A stretch of DNA of 64,000 nt from CAG-411 sp050875145 (GTDB taxonomy: Bacteria; Bacillota; Clostridia; Lachnospirales; Lachnospiraceae). A model generated the notes under the pieces. The model saw nothing but the letters and a program-made list of their open reading frames with translations, was not told the origin of the DNA and made no database searches. Below, in pieces: positions 1 through 7,664 of the stretch (the stretch's first letter is position 1; each line of letters begins with the position of its first letter). The stretch lies in NCBI GenBank assembly GCA_050875145.1, contig JBNMLH010000008.1, positions 62,001-126,000 on the forward strand, read 5' to 3'. Made by a program: the position numbers and the translations under genes.

Positions 1-1
1 G

Positions 2-739
2 AGTATAGTGGAATTGGAGAGTAGTGTGTTTTCTAAATGTATTGCGTTAAAGAGTGCCACTATTCCCAAAGGAATACAAAACATTCCGTCTGGATTGTTT
101 GAAGATTGTAAGGCACTGGAATGTGTCATATTACCAGATGAAGTTGTCAAAATAGACAATACTGCCTTTGCAGAATGTAAGGCATTGAAGCAGCTTAGTA
201 TGCCAAATTCCTTAGAGGAAATTGGACGAGAAGCGTTTTCAGGTGCAGGATTGGAATGTGTAGATTTGCCACAGGGAGTAAAAGTTATAGGTGAAGGTGC
301 GTTTGGTGGTTGCGAACAATTAACCAATGTTTTCATGAAGGAGCAGGTAAGAGAAATTGGAGAAACCGCATTTGCGTTTTGTTCTGCATTACAGGAAATT
401 TGTTTACCAGATAGTGTAAAGACGTTAGGGAATGGAGTGTTTACCGGATGTAAAGCATTAAAATCTGCAAAACTTTCCGAACAATTGGAGGTAATTCCTA
501 ATGCATGTTTTTGGGAGTGCGCATCATTAGATAATGTGGTTATACCAGAGAGTGTTGCAAAAATAGAAGCATGGGCTTTTGCTAGTTGTGTAAATTTAAA
601 AAATTTAAAAGCAACAGCAGGAATTAAAGAAATAGAAGCATTTGCATTTTTTGATTGTTCAGAAGAGATGACAATTGAGGCACCGCAAGGGTCGTATATA
701 GCTGAGTATGCTTCACAAGCAGGAATAAATATTTTGTAG
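2..739 (+). CDS. BspA-type leucine-rich-repeat protein, 5' end cut off by window
   Basis: The reading frame is open from the first bases of the window, so the N-terminus, including any signal peptide, lies outside. The visible part is about ten 23-residue LRR_5 (BspA/TpLRR) repeats with the pattern I-G-x-x-A-F-x-x-C-x-x-L followed by a beta strand. It ends with a degenerate cap (GSYIAEYASQAGI) that is common at the C-terminus of this family. Such proteins are usually secreted or surface bound and mediate adhesion or ligand binding; the ligand here is unknown. A second, longer LRR protein lies 2 kb downstream. No terminator follows; a 163-bp repeat element begins 20 bp after the stop. Confidence 0.85.
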   Translation, partial: SIVELESSVFSKCIALKSATIPKGIQNIPSGLFEDCKALECVILPDEVVKIDNTAFAECKALKQLSMPNSLEEIGREAFSGAGLECVDLPQGVKVIGEGAFGGCEQLTNVFMKEQVREIGETAFAFCSALQEICLPDSVKTLGNGVFTGCKALKSAKLSEQLEVIPNACFWECASLDNVVIPESVAKIEAWAFASCVNLKNLKATAGIKEIEAFAFFDCSEEMTIEAPQGSYIAEYASQAGINIL

Positions 740-759
740 GTTTCAAGAGCATATAGTAG

Positions 760-922
760 ATGTACTCTCGGAAGCTCCCTTGCACCCACTTTTGCGGCTG
801 ATTTTCCGCCAGTTACACACAAATTTAATTAACGTACGCTCCACGTACGCCTCATAAATTTGTGCATATCTGACAAAAAATCATTTCGCAAAATCAGGCA
901 CAAAGAGACTCCGAGAGTACAT
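760..922 (+). mobile_element. MITE-like 163-bp element, copy 1
   Basis: A perfect 13-bp terminal inverted repeat (ATGTACTCTCGGA at 760-772, complement at 910-922) bounds a 163-bp sequence with nested inverted repeats: CACAAATTTA pairs with TAAATTTGTG, enclosing CGTACG-ctcca-CGTACG. The whole element can fold into one long hairpin. It differs from the copy at 48700-48862 by three substitutions only. Flanks of this copy show no perfect target duplication, only a weak similarity. It encodes no protein. It ends 25 bp before the start of the next gene, so it forms part of that gene's leader or promoter region. An alternative reading is a structured RNA or cis-regulator. Confidence 0.75.
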
Positions 923-947
923 AATAGAAGTTTGGGAGGAAAATAAA

Positions 948-2381
948 ATGAAAAAAATTGTAGCAATTATTATGGCGGCAACATTGACAGCTACAAGTTT
1001 TGCCGGAGTAGATATGATACAGGCGGCAAAAAGTGGCATAAAATTAAATGCAACGAAAAAGGCATCGGTTGTAGGAAAGACAATTACTTTAAAAGCAACG
1101 GTTGCAAAAAATAAAAAAGAAAAGACAGGAACGGTAAAATGGTCGGCATCTAAAAAAGGATATGTGACTATTAAGACTTCCAATAAAGGAAAAACTGCCA
1201 AGATTACAATGAAGAAAAAGGGGTCTGTGGTAGTATCTGCGAAGGTAAAAATTGGGAAAAAGAATTATATTGGTAAATGTAATATTAAAATTGCGGAAAA
1301 ACCAATGGTAAGCAAAAGTCCAACCGTTGCACCGACACAGACACCAGGCACAGAGCCAACAGCACAGGTGACACAGGCACCAAGTACAGAGCCAACGGCA
1401 CAAGTGACACAGACACCAAGTACAGAGCCAACGGCGCAAGTGACGCAGGCACCAAGTACAGAGCCAACGGCACAAGTGACGCAGACACCAAGTACAGAGC
1501 CAACGGCACAAGTGACGCAGACACCAAGTGCGGAACCAACAGCGCAGGTAACAGCAACACCAAGTATACAACCAACGGTTTCACCAGTAACAGAAAGTAA
1601 AGTGGAATGGACTGTAACAGAGGAAAAATTCCAGGGAGCATATTCTAAGAAAAACGAGGAAACAGGGGAAACAGAGAATTTTCCAGCGGAATTGACAAGA
1701 AAATATGTAAGTTTTAATCCATGGCCAACCACACAGGAACAAGTACAATATGTAATTAAAAATTGTGATGATCCATATGTAATTGGAGCATTGTATGTGG
1801 TTGCATTAGATAATTATGAATATAAGGGATTATCGGATTACAGTAGCGTAACTTATGCCATGTTAAATGATTTGATGAATGGTGCAGGTGCATTAAGTGG
1901 AGAGGCATATCAATTAAGCATTCCACAAAAGCAGAAATTACGTGATTATGGAATGAAAAAAATATTGACAACAGACGGTACGGCTGTTACGGTATCAAGT
2001 TTTGCATCTAGAGCATATTTAAAAGGAGCAACACCATATAACAATTATACGCCGGAGGGTGGTTTGCAGGATAAAACAAAATGGAAAATTGTAATGGACG
2101 AATATGTATATTGTGGTGATATTAGCAATGGATATATAACGGTATGCCCACAGAGATATACAGAAAGTCAGGAAACTGCTGGAGGGGAGAAAATTCCAGT
2201 TGAGCATTGGCAAGGAATTCGTATCGGATTCCGATGGAATAAGACAGCAAAAGTATGGATTCCGACGGATAATGTCTCATTAAATACGCCTCCAACAGGT
2301 GCATTGGTACCATTTGATATTTCAAAACAAATTATGTTTTCCAATAATTATGTAGCACCAGTTGCAGATCAGGGATGGTAA
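948..2381 (+). CDS. Secreted protein: BIG2-like domain, Thr/Pro repeat linker, unknown C-terminal domain
   Basis: This is a 477-residue protein. Residues 1-27 form a signal peptide (KKIVAII start, cleavage near IQAA). Residues 28-118 resemble a bacterial Ig-like (BIG2-type) fold rich in Lys and Thr. Residues 120-212 are a Thr/Pro/Gln stalk made of 12-residue repeats, TQTPSTEPTAQV. Residues 215-477 form a domain I do not recognise, rich in aromatic residues. The layout suggests an extracellular protein whose C-terminal domain is held away from the wall. A GGGAGG ribosome binding site lies 9 bases before the ATG. The gene is preceded by the 163-bp repeat and followed by a strong terminator. No sortase motif is visible. 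Confidence 0.8.
   Translation: MKKIVAIIMAATLTATSFAGVDMIQAAKSGIKLNATKKASVVGKTITLKATVAKNKKEKTGTVKWSASKKGYVTIKTSNKGKTAKITMKKKGSVVVSAKVKIGKKNYIGKCNIKIAEKPMVSKSPTVAPTQTPGTEPTAQVTQAPSTEPTAQVTQTPSTEPTAQVTQAPSTEPTAQVTQTPSTEPTAQVTQTPSAEPTAQVTATPSIQPTVSPVTESKVEWTVTEEKFQGAYSKKNEETGETENFPAELTRKYVSFNPWPTTQEQVQYVIKNCDDPYVIGALYVVALDNYEYKGLSDYSSVTYAMLNDLMNGAGALSGEAYQLSIPQKQKLRDYGMKKILTTDGTAVTVSSFASRAYLKGATPYNNYTPEGGLQDKTKWKIVMDEYVYCGDISNGYITVCPQRYTESQETAGGEKIPVEHWQGIRIGFRWNKTAKVWIPTDNVSLNTPPTGALVPFDISKQIMFSNNYVAPVADQGW
1335..1580 (+). repeat. 36-bp in-frame tandem repeat, six full copies plus a partial one
   Basis: Units begin at 1335, 1371, 1407, 1443, 1479 and 1515, with a degenerate seventh from 1551. 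Each encodes TQ(T/A)PSTEPTAQV. Units differ mainly at synonymous sites and at a Thr/Ala alternation. Because 36 is a multiple of 3, copy-number change would lengthen or shorten the stalk without a frameshift. The period is without spacers, so it is not a CRISPR array. Confidence 0.9.
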
Positions 2382-2401
2382 AAGAATAGAATAAGAACAG
2401 T

Positions 2402-2448
2402 AGCCTGTTTTGTTTTTCGCATATAGTAGAAAAACAAGCAGGCTTTTT
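2402..2448 (+). terminator. Rho-independent terminator
   Basis: AGCCTG-TTTTG-TTTTTC pairs with GAAAAACAAGCAGGCT and is followed by TTTTT. It lies 20 bp after the stop of the secreted repeat protein. Confidence 0.9.
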
Positions 2449-2450
2449 CG

Positions 2451-2570
2451 CTCTATGGGAAAGTGTATCCTATAGAGTAAAACGCACCGCGGGATGTGCA
2501 CACACATATTTTACTTAACGAGGTACGAGTTTAGTAAAATAGCGCACAGAGTAGATGTGGACTTGTCCAC
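2451..2570. repeat. Cluster of inverted repeats in a 300-bp intergenic stretch
   Basis: Between the terminator at 2448 and the next promoter there is no gene. Three hairpins can be read: CTCTATGGGA/TCCTATAGAG (2451-2477), TATTTTACT/AGTAAAATA (2507-2541, with GTGC/GCAC extending outside it), and GTGGAC-TT-GTCCAC (2557-2570). The compact palindromic build suggests a dispersed intergenic repeat. No second clear copy is in this window; the stretch near 45463-45545 is only loosely similar. Confidence 0.4.
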
Positions 2571-2615
2571 CTTGTTCTTCTATAAGGAAGTCTTAGAAAA
2601 AGTTTAAAGAAAACA

Positions 2616-2645
2616 TTGTGAGTGAGGTATTCTGGGTGTTATAAT
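2616..2645 (+). promoter_or_regulatory. Sigma-A type promoter of the long LRR protein gene
   Basis: TTGTGA at 2616-2621 and TATAAT at 2640-2645 are separated by 18 bp. The start codon lies 43 bp downstream of the -10 box. Confidence 0.6.
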
Positions 2646-2688
2646 GGGGAAAGTAAAAATATAATTATATGCAAAGGAGAATGTGCTT

Positions 2689-5067
2689 ATGAGAACAAAA
2701 AGGGGAAAAGGGATACTTCTTGGTACCGGAGTGGCGGTATTGGGTGCGGTTGCAATGTTGGAGGGCAATGGAATTGCCAAACAGATGATTCCAACTCAGG
2801 TATATGCGGCAACAACCAATACATATGAAGATTTTGAGTATGAAGTTAACACCAAGGAAAACAACAAAGAGGTAACAATTACAAAATATACTGGAAGTGA
2901 TACAAGTGTTATAGTTCCTGATACAATTGATGGCTTACCGGTTACAAGGATTGGGGAAAAAGCATTTTATGCAAATGGACAGCTTGTAAGCGTGCAAATT
3001 GGAAAAAATGTAAAAAATATCGGGAGATATGCATTTTCTTCCAACGGAAATCTAAAGACAATTCATTTATCAAACTCTGTGACAACTCTTGAAAGAGGGG
3101 CATTTTCTGATTGTAAAAATCTAAAAGAAATTATCTGGGGAAATGGATTGGAGACATTAGAAAGTGATGTATTTGCTAATTGTGCCAATTTAACAACGCT
3201 CACGATTCCGGAAAGTGTAATTACAGTAGGTGATTCTGCTTTTTATGGTTGTAGTAATCTGACGGAAGTGGTAATAGGAGATCAGGTAACTAAAATTGGA
3301 ACGAGTGCATTTCAGAATGATGTAAACTTGACAAAGCTTACTCTTGGAAATAATGTAGCAACATTGGGAGAACGAGCATTTGCAGGTTGTACGAATTTGA
3401 CAGAGGTTTCCTTTGGTATGAATTTGACAGATATCGGTTATAGAACGTTTGATAGTTGCCAAAATTTATTGTCTGTAGTATTGCCTGATACTGTGCAAAA
3501 AGTAGAGAGGTATGCTTTTGAAAATTGTACGAACTTACAGAAGGTTGTATTAGGAGAACAAACAGCAACGATAGAAGCTTCCGCATTTCATAACTGCAAA
3601 AGTTTATCACAACTGCAATTAAATGAAAAACTGTCACAAATTTCAGATGGAACGTTTGAAGGGTGTGTTAGTTTAACTGGAATAAAACTTCCAAATAGTG
3701 TGTCATATGTGGGAGAATATGCATTTAAAGATTGTACAGGGATTGAAAAGATAGATTTTGGTGATAATGTAGCAGCGATTGAAAGTGAGGCATTAAGAGG
3801 ATGCACTGGTTTAAAAGAGGTTACGTTATCCAAAAATCTTACCAATATTGGTTGGAAAGCTTTTAGTGGATGTGCTTCTTTACAAAAAATAACATTGCCT
3901 GAGGGAGTGACCAATATTGATAGTTATGCATTTACAGATTGTATCTCTCTAAAATCCGCTGTTTTAAAAGGAAAATTGACTACAATTGGGTCAAATGCTT
4001 TTAGTGGAGACAGTGCTTTAGCAACAGTTTTATTTGGAGATAGTCTCACTACGATTTCATCTAATGCCTTTGAAAGATGTATTAGTTTGAAAAAAGTGGA
4101 AATTCCAGACAGTGTTACTACAATTGGAAGTGGGGCATTTTATGGTTGTACTTCTTTGGAGGAGGCTCTAATTGGAAAGAGCGTTACTACGATAGCTGGG
4201 GAAGCATTTCGTGGTTGTACTTCTTTGAGTAAAGTAATGATTGGACAGAGTGTTACAAGTGTAGGTTGGAGAGCATTTTATCAATGTACTAGACTTAGGG
4301 GAGCTTATTTTAAAGGAAATGCACCTGTGTCTTTTGAAAATGATGTATTTAGTGAGACAAGAGAAAAGTTCTGTATTTACTATGATGTCGATACACTTCG
4401 TTGGACAAATAATTGGAATGGATATCGAACCGTTGCAACAAATGATTTACAGGCTGTTTATGACAAGCAAAAACAAACAGAAATAGAAGAGGCAAAAGCG
4501 TTGATTGTAAAAGGCATCAAGGCAGAGTGGACCTATAGTAATTCTGTAAAGATATATTGGACAGGGGTGGCATCCGCAGAAAGTTATACATTATATCGTG
4601 CGACTTCTAAAAATGGTACCTATACAGTAATTGCATCTATTACAGATAACTATTATTATGACGAAAAGGTAAAAACAAACGGAAAAGTATACTATTACAA
4701 AGTTGTTGCCAATATGAAAATTGATGGAACGGTATATAAGGGAACGGATTCGGCAATTAAGACGATGGTTACTCCAATCAACCGTGTAACATTATCTTCT
4801 GTAACAAATAAAAAAGGGAAAAAAGTTCTTTTGAAATGGAAAAAGGTATCTGGCGTTACAGGCTATGAAATATATCGTGCAGAAGGATATTTTGGAAAAT
4901 ATAAAAAAATAAAAACGGTTACAAAAGCAACGACAACGTCTTTTACAAATACAAAATTGAAAAAGGGTAAAAGTTATTATTATAAAGTTCGAGCATATAA
5001 AACAGTAGATGGAAAGAAAGTTTATGGAGAATATTCTTATTATATAGGAGTAGCAGTTGCCAAATAA
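2689..5067 (+). CDS. Secreted BspA-type LRR protein with C-terminal FN3-like domains
   Basis: The product has 792 residues. ATG 2689 is preferred over the GTG two codons earlier because AAGGAG (2673-2678) is then 10 bases away rather than 4. A signal peptide spans about residues 1-40 (ends near VYAA). A short domain follows, then about 20 consecutive 23-residue LRR_5 repeats of the form IGxxAFxxCxxLxxVxIPxSVTx, to about residue 565. Two fibronectin-III-like modules complete the protein (about 605-700 and 700-790, marked by YTLYRATSKNGTY and YEIYRAEGYFGKY). No anchor motif is visible. A role in adhesion or binding of host or food polymers is inferred from the family, not shown. Confidence 0.88.
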   Translation: MRTKRGKGILLGTGVAVLGAVAMLEGNGIAKQMIPTQVYAATTNTYEDFEYEVNTKENNKEVTITKYTGSDTSVIVPDTIDGLPVTRIGEKAFYANGQLVSVQIGKNVKNIGRYAFSSNGNLKTIHLSNSVTTLERGAFSDCKNLKEIIWGNGLETLESDVFANCANLTTLTIPESVITVGDSAFYGCSNLTEVVIGDQVTKIGTSAFQNDVNLTKLTLGNNVATLGERAFAGCTNLTEVSFGMNLTDIGYRTFDSCQNLLSVVLPDTVQKVERYAFENCTNLQKVVLGEQTATIEASAFHNCKSLSQLQLNEKLSQISDGTFEGCVSLTGIKLPNSVSYVGEYAFKDCTGIEKIDFGDNVAAIESEALRGCTGLKEVTLSKNLTNIGWKAFSGCASLQKITLPEGVTNIDSYAFTDCISLKSAVLKGKLTTIGSNAFSGDSALATVLFGDSLTTISSNAFERCISLKKVEIPDSVTTIGSGAFYGCTSLEEALIGKSVTTIAGEAFRGCTSLSKVMIGQSVTSVGWRAFYQCTRLRGAYFKGNAPVSFENDVFSETREKFCIYYDVDTLRWTNNWNGYRTVATNDLQAVYDKQKQTEIEEAKALIVKGIKAEWTYSNSVKIYWTGVASAESYTLYRATSKNGTYTVIASITDNYYYDEKVKTNGKVYYYKVVANMKIDGTVYKGTDSAIKTMVTPINRVTLSSVTNKKGKKVLLKWKKVSGVTGYEIYRAEGYFGKYKKIKTVTKATTTSFTNTKLKKGKSYYYKVRAYKTVDGKKVYGEYSYYIGVAVAK

Positions 5068-5073
5068 AAAAAA

Positions 5074-5104
5074 GGGTTCCGCTTTAAGCGGAACCCTCTT
5101 TCTA
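5074..5104 (+). terminator. Bidirectional terminator between convergent genes
   Basis: GGGTTCCGCTT and AAGCGGAACCC form a near-perfect stem, preceded by a run of eight A and followed by a T-rich tract. It can stop transcription from both the LRR gene (plus) and the carboxypeptidase gene (minus). Confidence 0.85.
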
Positions 5105-6568
5105 TCTTTTACGGTTTCTTCGATAAGTTCGGTCTAATCTTTTTCTTCTTCCCAGAATAACAAAAATATAAACAAGGACAAATAGAGTAACCAATACAGC
5201 ACAAACTCCAATTATAATCATGCGAATAAAGTGATTTCTTGTAGCAGTCTTACCTGCAATATTGGTTTTTTTCGTATAAGTAATATCGTCTGAAGTAATC
5301 AATTGATTGTCAAGGGTATCTGGTTCAAAATAAATAGTTGTATCGCCTACTGTTTTGTTACCATAGGTATAGGATACATCACCAATCTTATGCTTTCCGT
5401 CTTGTTCTTTCGTATCAGAAAAAGCTACTTTCTGAACCGCCTCTGAACTTTTTACCGAATTTGGAAGGATAATCTTTCCATTTCCGCTTGTCTGCAAAGG
5501 TGCATTTTCAAAATCTAAAATAGAATCAAATTGTGTGAAGAAAGGTGTTTCTTCTGAAGAGGTAGTGGACGGATTGGAAAGTTCATGTACCTGATAATTG
5601 TTGAATCCGTATTCCAGTAAGGAGATCGTATCAGTATAAATATTACTTTTAATATTTGTCTTGGAGCTTGCTCCTTTCATAACAACGCAAATCAGTGTCA
5701 TACCATCTCTCTCTGCAAAAGTAACCAGTGTACTTTGTGCGGCAGAAGTGTAACCAGTCTTTCCACCAATACAATCATCATAAAGAAATTGAGAAGTAGA
5801 ATAAGGGTAAAGCATGTTATGATGATTTGTTAAAGAACGTGCGGCATGTTTGTTTGTTGCATCCAGATAGGTGCTTTTTGTACCTGCTACTTTTTTAAAT
5901 ACAGGGTTTTGTATAGCTGCACGACTAATTAGTGCCATATCATAAGCACAAGTATAATGATCGTCACTGTGAAGACCGTTTGGATTGGAAAAATGTGTAT
6001 TTACACAACCAAGGCTATTGGCTCTCTTATTCATAAGGTCTGCAAATGCGGGAATACTGCCAGATACATAATCTGCTACACCGTTGCAAACTTCGTTGGC
6101 AGAGGCTAGCATAATACCATAGAGACATTGCTCAATGCTAAGTTTTTCTCCAACTTGTGTTTCGATATTACTAGCACCATATTCCAGATTTGTGACTTCT
6201 TTTTTAGTAAAGGTAACAGTTTCGTCCAAACTACAATTTTCTGCTACTAATAAAGTTGTCAAAATTTTTGTGATACTGGCAGGATAATGTTTCTTTGTCA
6301 TATTCTTATTGTAGAGAATAAGACCAGAATCTGCATCCATCAAAATAGCGGAATCAGAGGTGAGTTTTTTTTCTTTTGGACCAGATGGCCAGGTAATATC
6401 ACTGGAGCCATCTGTAATATCAAAAGGATTAGGGGTGGATTGTGATGTGTTTTCTGCCTTGATTGTGTTCTTCTGAGTTGCAGCCCAAGCGGTGCTATCC
6501 ATTGGTTGTATAGAAACAAAAGCAGTTAATAGCAAGGCAAAAAATGCCCGAAATGATTTCTTTTTCAT
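5102..6568 (-). CDS. D-alanyl-D-alanine carboxypeptidase (PBP5/DacF-like, peptidase S11)
   Basis: This 488-residue penicillin-binding protein trims the terminal D-Ala of peptidoglycan stem peptides outside the membrane. It has a signal peptide (1-30) and the S11 catalytic motifs in order: S-x-x-K as SITK (about residue 98), S-x-N as SAN (about 156) and KTG in GGKTGYT (about 270). A beta-rich C-terminal domain and a C-terminal membrane helix (about 452-475) followed by a basic tail (RRKRLDRTYRRNRKR) complete it. The family more often has an amphipathic anchor; here a true transmembrane segment is predicted. A GGAGG site lies before ATG 6568. The gene is monocistronic, with its own promoter. 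Confidence 0.92.
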   Translation of the reverse strand: MKKKSFRAFFALLLTAFVSIQPMDSTAWAATQKNTIKAENTSQSTPNPFDITDGSSDITWPSGPKEKKLTSDSAILMDADSGLILYNKNMTKKHYPASITKILTTLLVAENCSLDETVTFTKKEVTNLEYGASNIETQVGEKLSIEQCLYGIMLASANEVCNGVADYVSGSIPAFADLMNKRANSLGCVNTHFSNPNGLHSDDHYTCAYDMALISRAAIQNPVFKKVAGTKSTYLDATNKHAARSLTNHHNMLYPYSTSQFLYDDCIGGKTGYTSAAQSTLVTFAERDGMTLICVVMKGASSKTNIKSNIYTDTISLLEYGFNNYQVHELSNPSTTSSEETPFFTQFDSILDFENAPLQTSGNGKIILPNSVKSSEAVQKVAFSDTKEQDGKHKIGDVSYTYGNKTVGDTTIYFEPDTLDNQLITSDDITYTKKTNIAGKTATRNHFIRMIIIGVCAVLVTLFVLVYIFVILGRRKRLDRTYRRNRKR

Positions 6569-6653
6569 TTTTATTTTAACCTCCAGATTTTGCGTAACAG
6601 TTCAGCCGAGTGTGAATCAATGTTCTTGGATGAACCATTACAATTTTAAATTA

Positions 6654-6683
6654 AGTATACTACTCCATGTATATACTTGTCCA
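6654..6683 (-). promoter_or_regulatory. Promoter of the carboxypeptidase gene
   Basis: On the minus strand TGGACA (6683-6678) and TATACT (6659-6654) are 18 bp apart, about 85 bp before the start codon. The remaining part of the 395-bp gap up to the TetR promoter holds a small inverted repeat (AAGATGCC at 6710, GGGCATCTT at 6728) and nothing else recognised. Confidence 0.55.
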
Positions 6684-6880
6684 AATATTCATAAGCTTTA
6701 TTATAATTAAGATGCCAAAATCCATAGGGCATCTTTTGACCCAACATCATTATAAACAGTTTTTTCAATAGTAGCAAGTAGGCAATTAGGAATGATTGAA
6801 CTGAGAATGTGAAAAATAAAAACAAGAGATACACAAAAGCGAAAGTTTGAAAATAAAATTGCAAAATGTGAAAAAATATC

Positions 6881-6910
6881 TTGACACATCTATATACCGA
6901 TTGGTATACT
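6881..6910 (+). promoter_or_regulatory. TetR-gene promoter with overlapping operator
   Basis: TTGACA (6881-6886) and TATACT (6905-6910) are 18 bp apart. A perfect inverted repeat, TATACCGATTGGTATA (6893-6908), fills the spacer and overlaps the -10 box. Position and form are typical of a TetR-family operator, so autorepression of the gene 54 bp downstream is likely. Confidence 0.7.
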
Positions 6911-6963
6911 GTCTGTAGAAAACGTATCTAAGAAGTGTAGAAAGCGAGGGATACATAGCGGAC

Positions 6964-7557
6964 ATGATGCAGGATGGTTCAAATCGACAAAAGATTTTAG
7001 CATGTGCGCAGCATTTATTTTTTGAAAAAGGATATGATGCTGTCGGGGTACAGGAAATTGTAAATACGGCAGGAATCACAAAACCTACTATGTATTATTA
7101 CTTTAAAAGCAAGCAGGGATTGTTGGAATGTTTACTGGAAGAAGGTGGCGAGCGGCTACTGCATCGAATTGGAGACATTACGGAACAGGACGGAGATTTT
7201 GAGGATATGCTTTATCAGGTTACGGAGGTATATGTCTGGTGTGCGGTAGATGATATGGAATTTTATTTAATGCTTGTCAGTCTGTTTTCATCTGCAAAAG
7301 ACAATGAAGCATTTCGATTGGCAAAGCCATATATATCCAGATTGATTAAATTAATGACTGCGTTTTTTGAAAAGCATTCAAAGCAACAGGTGGAACTAAG
7401 GGGCAGGGAAGAATATTTTGCCATTAGTTATACCGGAATGATCAATATGTATATGTTGGTTTATTTTGAACGTGGTGAATTAAAATCGGAAAAGGTATTA
7501 AGGACATTAGTAAAGGAAACTTGTTCCTTTTTTAAAAAGGCATTGATAAAAGAATAA
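6964..7557 (+). CDS. TetR/AcrR family transcriptional regulator
   Basis: The product has 197 residues. Residues 7-53 form the TetR_N helix-turn-helix (RQKILACAQHLFFEKGYDAV, then a recognition helix around KPTMYYYFKSKQGL). The rest is an all-helical ligand-binding and dimerisation domain that does not reveal the ligand. It probably represses its own promoter through the palindrome at 6893-6908. No efflux or enzyme gene is adjacent in the same operon: the next gene, glgB, starts 107 bp later and has no obvious link, so the regulon is unknown. Confidence 0.88.
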   Translation: MMQDGSNRQKILACAQHLFFEKGYDAVGVQEIVNTAGITKPTMYYYFKSKQGLLECLLEEGGERLLHRIGDITEQDGDFEDMLYQVTEVYVWCAVDDMEFYLMLVSLFSSAKDNEAFRLAKPYISRLIKLMTAFFEKHSKQQVELRGREEYFAISYTGMINMYMLVYFERGELKSEKVLRTLVKETCSFFKKALIKE

Positions 7558-7664
7558 AGAGGTTCAATCAAAGAATTTATTGTGTATTCAGACATTTATA
7601 AATAAGTATGTGTGGTTGAATAGGTAGAGTTATATATGGATATGAGATAAAGGAGGATTTTAGC

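Noticed and set aside
1335..1580. 36-bp repeats as a CRISPR array
   Set aside because: Repeats are directly adjacent with no spacers, are in frame with a coding sequence, and no cas gene is near.
1089..1732. Long minus-strand frames opposite the tandem repeat, one very Cys/Trp/Leu-rich and two hydrophobic
   Set aside because: They arise from the periodic codon composition of the 36-bp repeats on the other strand; no ribosome binding site, and the plus-strand protein has a signal peptide and sensible domains.
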